From Valencia hispanica (Eukaryota; Chordata; Actinopteri; Cyprinodontiformes; Valenciidae): a stretch of 64,000 nt of DNA. The position numbers were made by a program, and so were the translations under genes. Under the pieces are notes generated by a model. That model saw nothing but the letters and a program-made list of their open reading frames with translations, did no database searches and had not been told where the DNA came from. Location: positions 59,280,296 to 59,344,295 of the forward strand of contig OY747703.1 of assembly GCA_963556495.2 (NCBI GenBank). The letters run 5' to 3'. Of this stretch, positions 46,690 through 56,109 are shown piece by piece; the stretch's first letter is position 1; the number at the start of each line of letters is the position of its first letter.

Positions 46690-47728
46690 TAAGAATAAAC
46701 TCATGCAGGGTTTTTCACAAATTCACATGCTCTGGTTCACAAATATAATTTCGAAGAAACACTTGTAATATAACTTCACAAATGCACACGATCCGTTTCA
46801 CAAATATAACTTTGAGGGAAGCTTCAAATATAAACTCACAGATCATACAAATCGCTAAATGTGCATTTATGAACCACTTCTCATTCGCGAATCTCTCTGT
46901 ATTTGTGAGAGAATTTTGTGTGGTGAATTTTGAGACTGTTGTAACGTTGCAGGTCAACAAACGACACCATTGGCTAACAAATCTGTCAATCAAATTTACG
47001 ATTCTGATTGACAGATTCGTCAGCTAACCGATGTCTTCGTTTTCAGCCAATCGTATGGCTGCTTACATTTTTTTTACATTACAGAGCTGTTATGCGGGCA
47101 TGCACCGTGAAGTTCAACCGCGACACATGGCGAAATGTGGTCAGTGTTGCCAACTTGCGACTTTGTCGCTATTTCTAAGGGCTTTTTTTCCAAAAAGCAC
47201 CTGGCGACAAATCTAGTGACATTTCTGACCACCCTTAGCTACTTTCTGTGAAACTTTGTCGCCGACATTTCCTGCATTTTAGAGACCCACCAGCTTGCTC
47301 CTTCCCAAAGGGAATGATCTGCGCATGTGTACGCTGCATGTTCAGATTATGTCCACTGAACAATCATAATAAAGCATTTTCGGTTCATTTCATCCACTCA
47401 CAAACAAAGTTGTTTTGTAGTTAATGTTAATTCAAAAGTAAAGAATAAATCTGCATGTATATAAGACCGATCTTTCCTAGCGCGTAGAATTGTGTAGGGA
47501 CGGTAGTAGTGTTTAGTCAATGATTACGGCACACAAAGGGTTAAATGTCGCCGGTCTGTTAGAAATCCCGCCTCTAACCCAAATATCGCTTCCTGATTGG
47601 CTGCCGGGTTCTCGGAAACTTACATGTGATTGGCTGTCCCTGCTGTCATTCCATCTGCTCAAATCCCAGAGCGGTAAAGCTTGTCGAACTGTTAACGTCT
47701 CATTCTACAACTGCTAGTTTATGGAATC
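46690..47728. other. Left flank of the inverted-arm locus
   Basis: Contains a 'ttcacaaatataa' phrase several times (46735-46830), an imperfect palindrome (46966-47030) and a tract starting 'cagtgttgccaacttgcgac' (47140) that resembles a DNA-transposon end. No exon is seen. Confidence 0.4.
46966..47030. repeat. Imperfect palindrome
   Basis: A perfect 13-bp inverted pair (AATCTGTCAATCA at 46980-46992, TGATTGACAGATT at 47005-47017) with a 12-base loop. It extends outward through 'ccattggctaac' and 'gctaaccgatg' with mismatches. It could be a fold-back end of an element or a cruciform-prone site. Confidence 0.7.
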
Positions 47729-49588
47729 ATTTTTGTGCCAATAGAAACAAACAAAACTTCTTCAATGTCAAACAAAAATAGGGAATTTGAGAGAAAATAA
47801 AACTATTTTAAAAAAAAAGTATAACTTGCAATCAAATTATTTGTCTAATTGCGTAAAGCATTGGTCTTTTACTCTTCTAATAATGTATTCTTCTGTTTAC
47901 GGTTCCCTCTGCTTCTCTTTCTCCGGTCAGACTTTTGATCCGACTCTCAGTTTTGCATTCTCTCTGCAACTCTCTCTCGTTTGCGCTCCCTGACTTTTTG
48001 TTTGCAGTTCTGGCACAATCCTCTCAGGTGGGCGGGCTTTATCAGGAGATCGTCCCCATTGGCTAGTTAGTTTTTGATTGACACAGCTCATCAGCGCAGT
48101 GCCCCGGAAGTTGTGTATACGTAGCTGGGGCTCAAAGCGAACCTGGCTTTAGCAAAGAGGATAGTTTACAGAAAGACGACACCACGAAGAAGACCAACAA
48201 CGACCATCTACAACAACAAAAAGGAATTAAATGTAAGTATTTTATCCCATTCAGTGTCTTTTTGTGAAACATTTTGTTGATTTGTTGTGTTAAGTTATAG
48301 ATGAAGTAAAAGCAAGGTTTTGCTAACAGTTAGCTTTTACTGTAGACAGCATTAGCCAACTTGCTATGTCCTGTTAAGTTGTCCATTATAAACATAGACG
48401 CCACATTGACCGCTGAATCGTATGTCAACGTCTTAGTTATGTTGTTTGTTTGTTAAATCACTCTCCCAAGCACCAGCTTCCCTTGAAAAAAAAAGCTATT
48501 TAACTCATGGAGAACGGGAGGTGTTGGTCCACGGCCTTTCCTAATGCTGCGGCCACATGAAGAATAAAAGCCCGGTTAAAGTGTAATTGTGGGAATGTGT
48601 GATTTCGGTGTTTGAACGGGTTAGTTCGCATTTACCGAAGTGATACAAACGAACCGACCGAAGCGGCAGGAGACCAGCAGCAGCCGTGTTCTGCGGGGGT
48701 AAAATCGTTGTTTTTGTCAAGGGAAGCTGGTGCTTGGGAAAGAAGAATTTAACTTTGCTTTCATGTCAGAAAAGACTGTCCAAAGGCAAGGTAAATCACT
48801 TAGTGAGTAACTGACATTAGTTGAGATTTACAAAAGTTATACTCCATAGGCTACTAGTGTTAGTTTACGGGGCTGCCCGGCTCAAAAATGACGAAGCGAC
48901 GGACTGATACGGCCAATGCGGCGTCTATAGGTGCACTACACTTGCTGGTGTGATGATCAGTATCAGTTGTTAAGATTCACGATCATTTGTCCTGCTAATC
49001 AGGGGAGACTGGTGGAGCTGTCTTGTTAATACTTAAACTGTCTTCTTCTCTCTGTGGAACCTGAGCAGGGCCTAAACACCATGCAGTCACAGGTAATTGC
49101 CTACCTATCTATTTTAACACGTGATGATACAGCTAATAACAATCTGTTATGTATGCAGTATCAATTTTTATCTGTCTTCTGACTCAACAAAAGTTTTAAA
49201 TATTTTTTTTATAATTGTTTTTAGATGTTTCAAGTTCTGTCTCATGCAAGTTAAATCTAAAATCTTCAACCATTTGATGCAGTTAAATCTTGCCAATATC
49301 AGACATGTATCTTAAAATTATTGTGTAAGGTCATCCAGATGTTATAGGCCAGTTACCTAATTCAACATGGGTCCTGCTTCCTTTTCCACTGTTATTTATT
49401 ACCTAAACCTCCGGTCATCTCAAGTTGACAATGAGCACAACTGTTTAATGTCTTAGAGGAGTGAAACCTCCTGCTGGCCAAATTATGTAAAATCAAGTAC
49501 TAAAATCATAAGCCTGCATAAATGGTTACAAAAAGTTAAAATAAAAATGGCAGTAATTATTTCAAAGGGAAAGGTAGGAAAATAAGAT
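47729..49588 (+). repeat. Left inverted arm of HTH/HECT locus
   Basis: This 1.86-kb arm is nearly identical, in reverse complement, to 54044-55878. The match begins at 'atttttgtgccaatagaaac' and ends at 'ggtaggaaaata'. Only scattered substitutions (for example two in 'ttcgcatttaccgaag') and small indels are seen. It contains a non-coding exon with donor at 48233 (AAAT then GTAAGT), a nested 276-bp MITE and an ATG exon (49069-49092). No target duplication was found at the outer edges. Confidence 0.88.
48464..48739. mobile_element. MITE-like element with 23-bp inverted ends
   Basis: The left end is TCCCAAGCACCAGCTTCCCT plus TGA, and the right end is its reverse complement. It is 276 bp with no coding capacity. 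The same element sits at the mirrored position in the other arm (54871-55146), so it was present before the arms were duplicated. Confidence 0.8.
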
Positions 49589-50224
49589 TATGCTGCCGCA
49601 GCTGAACTGGTTTCTATGATAGTGCAGTCTGTGATAGTGTTTTCGGATATTGTAATGAAATTTGTTAAGTTCTAAAGGTATTATGTACTTCTGACATCTG
49701 GTAATGTCTGTGCTTGCAGGAGCAAGTACGAAACAACCTGTTGCAGAGGATTCAAGCAAGATTCAGCTTGATCCTCAGAAATGAGACGCTTGACATGGAG
49801 TACCTACCGGATGTTGCTCAACAAGAGCTTTCCTTGGCAACAATGGCAGCTGATCACTTAAACATCCCACCAGAACTCATTCACAGTCTACAGGAGTTGA
49901 TCAACATCCTTAGTTTCCCCTCTCAATCTGTTTCAGAAGCATCAGTTAATATGTCAGATATTGTAACTGCCACTGTGGGAAAGCTGGGACGGCCTCGCCT
50001 GGAAATTCATGCAGATGATCTTAAAAGTCTCCTTTCCACTTCACTTCCTTTAGAACATTTAGCCACATTGTATGGCGTTTCAAGAAGAACACTTAATAGG
50101 CGGATGAAAGAACATGGGCTTTCTGTTCGTAGATGCTATTTAAAAATGTCTGATGATGAACTTGATCATGTTGTGAGGTCCATAAAATCAAGAATGCCCC
50201 ATGCTGGGTATAGACTGGTTAAAG
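49069..50224 (+). CDS. Integrase-type (rve) transposase, N-terminal exons
   Basis: Exon 49069-49092 (acceptor at 49067-49068) holds ATG CAG TCA CAG and splices in phase 0 to 49720-50224, giving about 172 residues beginning MQSQEQVRNNLL. Residues 5-75 are helical. A GRPRLEIHADDLK linker precedes a helix-turn-helix (LEHLATLYGVSRRTLNRRMK), followed by LSDxEL-like MSDDELDHVV and ending PHAGYRLVKG in phase 1 at a GTGAGC donor. This N-terminal layout is that of fish integrase-core transposases, where the DDE domain should follow. Here it does not: a Rex3 insertion and deletion intervene. The first exons lie inside the left inverted arm, so the promoter is duplicated in the right arm. Confidence 0.65.
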
Positions 50225-50261
50225 GTGAGCTGTTGGCATGTTTTATATAAACTTCACTGAA

Positions 50262-51671
50262 ACAAGTGGTGGTGAGTCGGCTCCGATGGTGGGGGAGGAC
50301 GCCGGACAGACCTGGAAGGCCTAAACGTGTTGTGAGGGTCTGCTGGGAACGTCTGGCAGAGTCTCCTGTCAGAAGGAGCTTTAACTCACACCTCCGGCAG
50401 AACTTTGAACACGTCCCGGGGGAGGCGGGGGACATCGAGTCCGAGTGGACCATGTTCCGCGCCTCCATTGCCGAGGCGGCTGACCGAAGCTGTGGCCGCA
50501 AGGTGGTCGGTGCCTGTCGCGGCGGCAACCCCCGAACCCGGTGGTGGACACCGGCGGTAAGGGATGCTGTCAGGCTGAAGAAGGAGTCCTACCGGGTCTT
50601 TTTGGCTTGTGGGACCCCTGAAGCAGCTGATAGGTACCGACAGGCCAAGCGGGATGCGGCTCGGATGGTTGCTGAGGCAAAAACTCGGGCGTGGGAGGAG
50701 TTTGGAGAGACCATGGAAAACGACTTCCGTACGGCTTCGAAGCGATTCTGGTCCACCATCCGGCGTCTCAGGGGGGGAAAGCGGTCTGCCACCAACACTG
50801 TTTACAGTGGGGATGGTGTGCTGCTGACCTCGACGCGGGACGTTTTGGGTCAGTGGATGGAATACTTCGAAGACCTCCTCAATCCCACCGGCACGCCTTC
50901 CAATCTGGAAGCAGGGTTTGGGGACTTGGGGTCGGGCTCTCCAATCTCTGGTGCCGAGGTCACCGAGGTCGTTAAAAAGCTCCTCGGTGGCAAGGCTCCG
51001 GGGGTGGATGAGATTCGACCGGAGTTCCTCAAGGCTCTGGATGTTGTGGGGCTGTGTTGGTTAACGCGGCTCTGCAATATTGCGTGGACATCGGGGGCAG
51101 TTCCCTTGGATTGGCAGACCGGGGTGGTGGTCCCCCTGTTTAAAAAGATGGACCACAGGGTGTGTTCCAACTACAGGGGGATCACACTTCTGAGCCTCCC
51201 TGGTAAGGTCTATTCAGGGGTTCTGGAGAGGAGGGTCCGACGGATAGTCGAACCTCGGATCCAGGAGGAACAATGCGGTTTTCGTCCTGGCCGTGGAACA
51301 CTGGACCAGCTCTACACCCTCAGCAGGGTCCTGGAGGGTGCGTGGGAGTTCGCCCAACCGGTCTACATGTGTTTTGTGGACTTGGAGAAGGCGTTCAACC
51401 GTGTCCCTCGGGGGGCCCTGTGGGGGGTGCTCCGGGAGTATGGGGTACCGGGCCCCTTGATACGGGCTGTTAGGTCCCTGTACGACCGGTGCCAGAGTTT
51501 GGTTCGCATTGCCGGCAGTAAGTCGGGCTTGTTTCCGGTGAGAGTTGGACTCCGCCAAGGTTGCCCTTTGTCACCGATCCTGTTCCTAACTTTTATGGAC
51601 AGGATTTCTAGGCGCAGCCAAGGCGTTGAGGGGATCCGTTTTGGTGGCCTCAGGATCGGGTCTCTGCTATT
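50262..51671 (+). mobile_element. Rex3/RTE LINE, truncated at both ends
   Basis: GC-rich island in AT-rich surroundings, beginning 'tggtggtgagtcggctccga' 38 bases after the end of the HTH exon. It ends inside the RT at GSLLF, just before the expected catalytic ADD box. It lacks the C-terminus and the GATG tail present at 21645. LINE insertions normally keep the 3' end, so a later deletion removed it. Confidence 0.87.
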
Positions 51672-51687
51672 TACGCATTTGGCCTGA
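50266..51687 (+). CDS. Rex3-type reverse transcriptase (partial)
   Basis: 473 codons open, starting in the endonuclease-RT linker (PGRPKRVVRVCWERLAESPV). Order: [69 protein letters not shown], domain A CFVDLEKAFNRVPRG and domain B VGLRQGCPLSPILFLTFMD. It stops being Rex3 at about 51671, and the last residues (THLA) come from flanking sequence. Without domain C it cannot be active. The long intact frame implies fairly recent insertion. Confidence 0.88.
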   Translation: MVVSRLRWWGRTPDRPGRPKRVVRVCWERLAESPVRRSFNSHLRQNFEHVPGEAGDIESEWTMFRASIAEAADRSCGRKVVGACRGGNPRTRWWTPAVRDAVRLKKESYRVFLACGTPEAADRYRQAKRDAARMVAEAKTRAWEEFGETMENDFRTASKRFWSTIRRLRGGKRSATNTVYSGDGVLLTSTRDVLGQWMEYFEDLLNPTGTPSNLEAGFGDLGSGSPISGAEVTEVVKKLLGGKAPGVDEIRPEFLKALDVVGLCWLTRLCNIAWTSGAVPLDWQTGVVVPLFKKMDHRVCSNYRGITLLSLPGKVYSGVLERRVRRIVEPRIQEEQCGFRPGRGTLDQLYTLSRVLEGAWEFAQPVYMCFVDLEKAFNRVPRGALWGVLREYGVPGPLIRAVRSLYDRCQSLVRIAGSKSGLFPVRVGLRQGCPLSPILFLTFMDRISRRSQGVEGIRFGGLRIGSLLFTHLA

Positions 51688-51797
51688 TGGGGCAATCGCG
51701 AGCACAAAATTTCAAACTTCCTTAGAGTCCCTTTAACTACTAATAAATGGGGGAACCCTGTACATGACATGACAGTTTTTCTTTTGTATCCATATGA

Positions 51798-53257
51798 AGA
51801 GCAATTGTTCTCCACCAAGCTGCAAGACGAACCCTCATGCTGAGGCAGCTTCGTGAGGGACTGCAACTTTATGGCCTAATAGGTGTCATGGAAAGGAACA
51901 GAGCAGTTTGCCGTGACCTCTTTGTAGCTGGTGATGAAGAAAAAGTAAGTTACCACGATGTCTTGAATAAAAGGCATGTTGGTGCCACTCTGGTTCTAAG
52001 TATAGCAGGCTTGATTGAAATAATCTTATATTTTAGATAGATAAAATTAGTCTAATTTACATCAATATTTTTTTTTCATGAATGTGTTTTTCAGGTGGAC
52101 TCCTACTACATAGTGTCGCACTTGGCCCCAACAATGAGTGAAAGTGGTACACTGAAGAATGCAAGAGAGGCAAAGATCTTAAACAACTTCCAGAATTTCC
52201 TGCAGGAGCTCGAAGGCAAGTGTTTACACCGCAAGAAGAAACAGGGAGATAAATGTCTGAGACTAAACAATTTTTATGAAGAATAAACAGCATAAGACAA
52301 ACAATTATAACAATGGAGAGAGGCACAAGGAAGTGTTCACACCGAGAAGAAATGCTAAAAGCGCAACACAAGTCGTTTTCCTATGATACAGCGTGTGTGA
52401 CCAATGTTCAAGCATCTTTTAGATGTTTTGGACACACGTAGATGCTGAAAAGTTACAATATTTTCAACTTTTTTAGCGTCAAACGCCGGTAGCACCATTT
52501 TGTCATTGGCCAAAGCAGCCAATCAAATCCTCCTTTTGCTTTTGTTGTGACAGGGCAATTTCACGGGAGTTACGAGCGACAGACAACAATGCAATCCAAA
52601 GAAGAGAAATTTATCCTTATATTATTTAAGTACGAATAATTATACAACACAAGAACACATCAATACTTGAACAAACACACGAGGAGACACGCATGAAGCT
52701 GTGTGAGCAACAACTTCACATTTTGTCTTTACTGTTTGCTAGGTTACGTATGCACCCCCACTCCACAGGCGCTCCTTACGTTTTTGTTTTTTTTTGTCTA
52801 GCGCGCATTGAAAAAGAGTTGTAAGCATCTTTGAAGCATCCATGTCTCATCTTGGTGTGGTCGCCCCCTAAGTGTGCTTAGGAAAGCATTCTGACACTCT
52901 AAATTTACTTTTAAATTGTTACCTTCCACTTATTCAGCTATTTTAACATTGTCTCATTATGAATGTCCTCAGATGGAACTGCAGGGGATGAAGATGCACT
53001 CACTGTTCCGGACGTGATGCAGTGGTTGACAGGACAGTCACACAGACATCTACTTCTCTCAGAGAGAGTGTTTTACGGTCACTGTCCACTTTGACCATAC
53101 ATGTGTGGAACGGATGCCAGATCACACAATCTGTTATCCAGTTAGTGCCTGTACACAGACAATCACATTTCCCACTGTACATTTTCTTGACTACTGTGAT
53201 TTCAAGGCAAATATGGAAACAGCTGTCAAATGTGGCGCAGGCTTTTATAGAATCTGA
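51798..53257 (+). pseudogene. HECT-like domain, C-terminal half, 3 exons
   Basis: Exons are about 51798-51944, 52095-52215 and 52973-53257. The peptide includes LRQLREGLQLYGLIGVMERN, VDSYYIVSHLAPTMSESGTL and VPDVMQWLTGQSHR. After a single-base frameshift in TTTT (53071-53074) it continues TVTVHFDHTC, then SACTQTITFPTVHF and FKANMETAVKCGAGF to a TGA at 53255. This matches the C-lobe of G2E3-like HECT proteins, which are abundant in fish. The Cys in SACTQTITFP sits at the catalytic position (Cys, six residues, Pro). Exon phases fit (0, then 1), and the second intron has a GC donor (AAG then GCAAGT). The N-lobe is missing. Possible roles are a ubiquitin-ligase module carried by a transposon or a captured host fragment. 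Confidence 0.6.
52300..52970. other. Intron between HECT exons
   Basis: AT-rich, no exon or named repeat. The polypyrimidine-rich end precedes the acceptor at 52971-52972. Confidence 0.5.
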
Positions 53258-53569
53258 GACATGGGGTTACTTTTTATGTTCAGCGTTATAACAGAAAAGT
53301 ATGTTTATGTGCTCAGGTCTGTTTGATTTTAATATGCAATGTTTTCCCAACTACAAAAAAAAATCTAAACATTTAGCTTGACATATCCACGCATTTACTT
53401 TTGAAAATTTTTTGCATAGCCACAAACTTGTTTAATCCAGTTCAGTTTGTCATTTTAAAATGCACTTACAATTGACACTCATTTGATATTCAGTTGTTAT
53501 ACTCTCTTCCTGTGATATGCAAAAGGAAAAAAATAAAGTCACAATACAAACACTTCATGCTTTTGGAGT

Positions 53570-53920
53570 TTAACTGCAGGAACATAGTCTTTGCACAAGA
53601 TCAAGTGTCTGAATATAAAGCTCCCGATGACTCAGTGTCAATGTCATGGGATTTATTAATCCCCGAAGGATGGCAAGGTTCAGGTCTGACAGCGGGCAAG
53701 GGATCTCTGACACTACCACTCCATCATCTGGGTCAGCATCGACACATTGTTCCATGAAAAGAGCCTCCAATGGCTGAAAGACAGGTAACAGCAAGTTAGA
53801 CCAATACTGCTCAGAGATAAAGCTTGTCCAGTAGCCCCACCTTAATGTCAGCTCCCTCTTGAGGGAGCAGACACCCATTGCTGACAAAATAATGGAAATA
53901 CAAATATTAGCCTGCTGCAA
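53570..53920 (-). pseudogene. Integrase-type transposase C-terminus, opposite strand
   Basis: The last exon (53773-53570) follows a CTTTCAG acceptor and reads PLEALFMEQCVDADPDDGVV, SEIPCPLSDLNLAILRGLIN and YIQTLDLVQRL, ending in TAA. The pattern of an acidic GPxPxD-like stretch, VVVxE, PL, INP and a final helical YxxTLxLxQ segment is that of the C-terminus of integrase-core transposases in fish. It runs towards the HECT exons (tail-to-tail, about 310 bases apart). Upstream, the DDE core is absent, and the right inverted arm with its own ATG exon begins about 120 bases away. Confidence 0.55.
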
Positions 53921-54043
53921 CAGTCAATTTTGGCTCAAATTAAAGCCTTGGATAATTGAAATGGGATAAGTATTCCCCATCATAAAGTGCTAGAAATAAT
54001 TTCTTACATTAATATTTTAAAGACATATGGTTGCAAGCTAAAG

Positions 54044-55878
54044 AATCATATTTTCCTACCTTTCCCTGTTGAATAATTAATACTTTTGGTAACCATTTAT
54101 GCAGTCTTATGACTTGATTTTACATAATTTGGCCAGCAGGAGGTTTCACTCCTCTAAGAGATTAAACAGTTGTGCTCATTATCAACTTGAGATGACCGGA
54201 GGTTTAGGTAATAAATAACAGTGGAAAAGGAAGCAGGACCCATGTTGAATTAGGTAACTGGCCTATAACATCTGGATGACCTTACACAATAATTTTAAGA
54301 TACATGTCTGATATTGGCAAGATTTAACTGCATCAATTGTTTGAAGATTTTAGATTTAACTTGCATGAGACAGAACTTGAAACATCTAAAAACAATAAAA
54401 AAAAAAATATTTAAAACTTTTGTTGAGTCAGAAGACAGATAAAAATTGATACTGCATACATAACAGATTGTTATTAGCTGTATCATCACGTGTTAAAATA
54501 GATAGGTAGGCAATTACCTGTGACTGCATGGTGTTTAGGCCCTGCTCAGGTTCCACAGAGAGAAGAAGACAGTTTAAGTATTAACAAGACAGCTCCACCA
54601 GTCTCCCCTGATTAGCAGGACAAATGATCGTGAATCTTAACAACTGATACTGATCATCACACCAGCAAGTGTAGTGCACCTATAGACGCCGCATTGGCCG
54701 TATCAGTCCGTCGCTTCGTCATTTTTGAGCCGGGCAGCCCCGTAAACTAACACTAGTAGCCTATGGAGTATAACTATTGTAAATCTCAACTAATGTCAGT
54801 TACTCACTAAGTGATTTACCTTGCCTTTGGACAGTCTTTTCTGACATGAAAGCAAAGTTAAATTCTTCTTTCCCAAGCACCAGCTTCCCTTGACAAAAAC
54901 AACGATTTTACCCCCGCAGAACACGGCTGCTGCTGGTCTCCTGCCGCTTCGGTCGGTTCGTTTGTATCACTTCGATAAATCCGAACTAACCCGTTCAAAC
55001 ACCGAAATCACACATTCCCACAATTACACTTTAACCGGGCTTTTATTCTTCATGTGGCCGCAGCATTAGGAAAGGCCGTGGACCAACACCTCCCGTTCTC
55101 CATGAGTTAAATAGCTGTTTTTTTCAAGGGAAGCTGGTGCTTGGGAGAGTGATTTAACAAACAAACAACATAACTAAGACGTTGACATACGATTCAGCGG
55201 TCAATGTGGCGTCTATGTTTATAATGGACAACTTAACAGGACATAGCAAGTTGGCTAATGCTGTCTACAGTAAAAGCTAACTGTTAGCAAAACCTTGCTT
55301 TTACTTCATCTATAACTTAACACAACAAATCAACAAAATGTTTCACAAAAAGACACTGAATGGGATAAAATACTTACATTTAATTCCTTTTTGTTGTTGT
55401 AGATGGTCGTTGTTGGTCTTCTTCGTGGTGTCGTCTTTCTGTAAACTATCCTCTTTGCTAAAGCCAGGTTCGCTTTGAGCCCCAGCTACGTATACACAAC
55501 TTCCGGGGCACTGCGCTGATGAGCTGTGTCAATCAAAAACTAACTAGCCAATGGGGACGATCTCCTGATAAAGCCCGCCCACCTGAGAGGATTGTGCCAG
55601 AACTGCAAACAAAAAGTCAGGGAGCGCAAACGAGAGAGAGTTGCAGAGAGAATGCAAAACTGAGAGTCGGATCAAAAGTCTGACCGGAGAAAGAGAAGCA
55701 GAGGGAACCGTAAACAGAAGAATACATTATTAGAAGAGTAAAAGACCAATGCTTTACGCAATTAGACAAATAATTTGATTGCAAGTTATACTTTTTTTTT
55801 TTAGTTTTATTTTCTCTCAAATTCCCTATTTTTGTTTGACATTGAAGAAGTTTTGTTTGTTTCTATTGGCACAAAAAT
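54044..55878 (-). repeat. Right inverted arm of HTH/HECT locus
   Basis: Reverse complement of 47729-49588. It carries, on the - strand, the same non-coding exon (donor near 55372), the same MITE (54871-55146) and the same ATG exon (54541-54518, ATG at 54529). Outer flanks differ from those of the left arm. Confidence 0.88.
54871..55146. mobile_element. MITE-like element, mirrored copy
   Basis: Same 23-bp inverted ends and length as 48464-48739, in the opposite orientation, at the equivalent place in the right arm. Confidence 0.8.
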
Positions 55879-55959
55879 TAATAGTTGGGCCGGATGATAT
55901 GGAAAGCCAAGAGGGCCAAAAACGCACGAAATTTTGTGTGTTTTTCACACGTAAACGAC

Positions 55960-56060
55960 ACGTTAACAACACGCAAACAACGCGTACTTTGCGTGTGAAG
56001 ATAATCAACACGCAAACAACGCGTACTTTGCGTGTGAAGATAATCAACACGCAAACAAAC
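55960..56060. repeat. 39-bp tandem repeat, two units plus
   Basis: The phrase 'cgcgtactttgcgtgtgaag' starts at 55981 and again at 56020. Partial related units ('acacgcaaacaa', 'acacgtactttacatg') flank it between 55940 and 56105. CpG-rich compared with surroundings. Confidence 0.85.
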
Positions 56061-56109
56061 GCAAACAACGTGTTAATTGCGCGCAAACAACACGTACTTT
56101 ACATGTAAG

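Noticed and set aside
50166..51866. - strand frames over the Rex3 copy
   Set aside because: GC-rich shadows of the RT frame.
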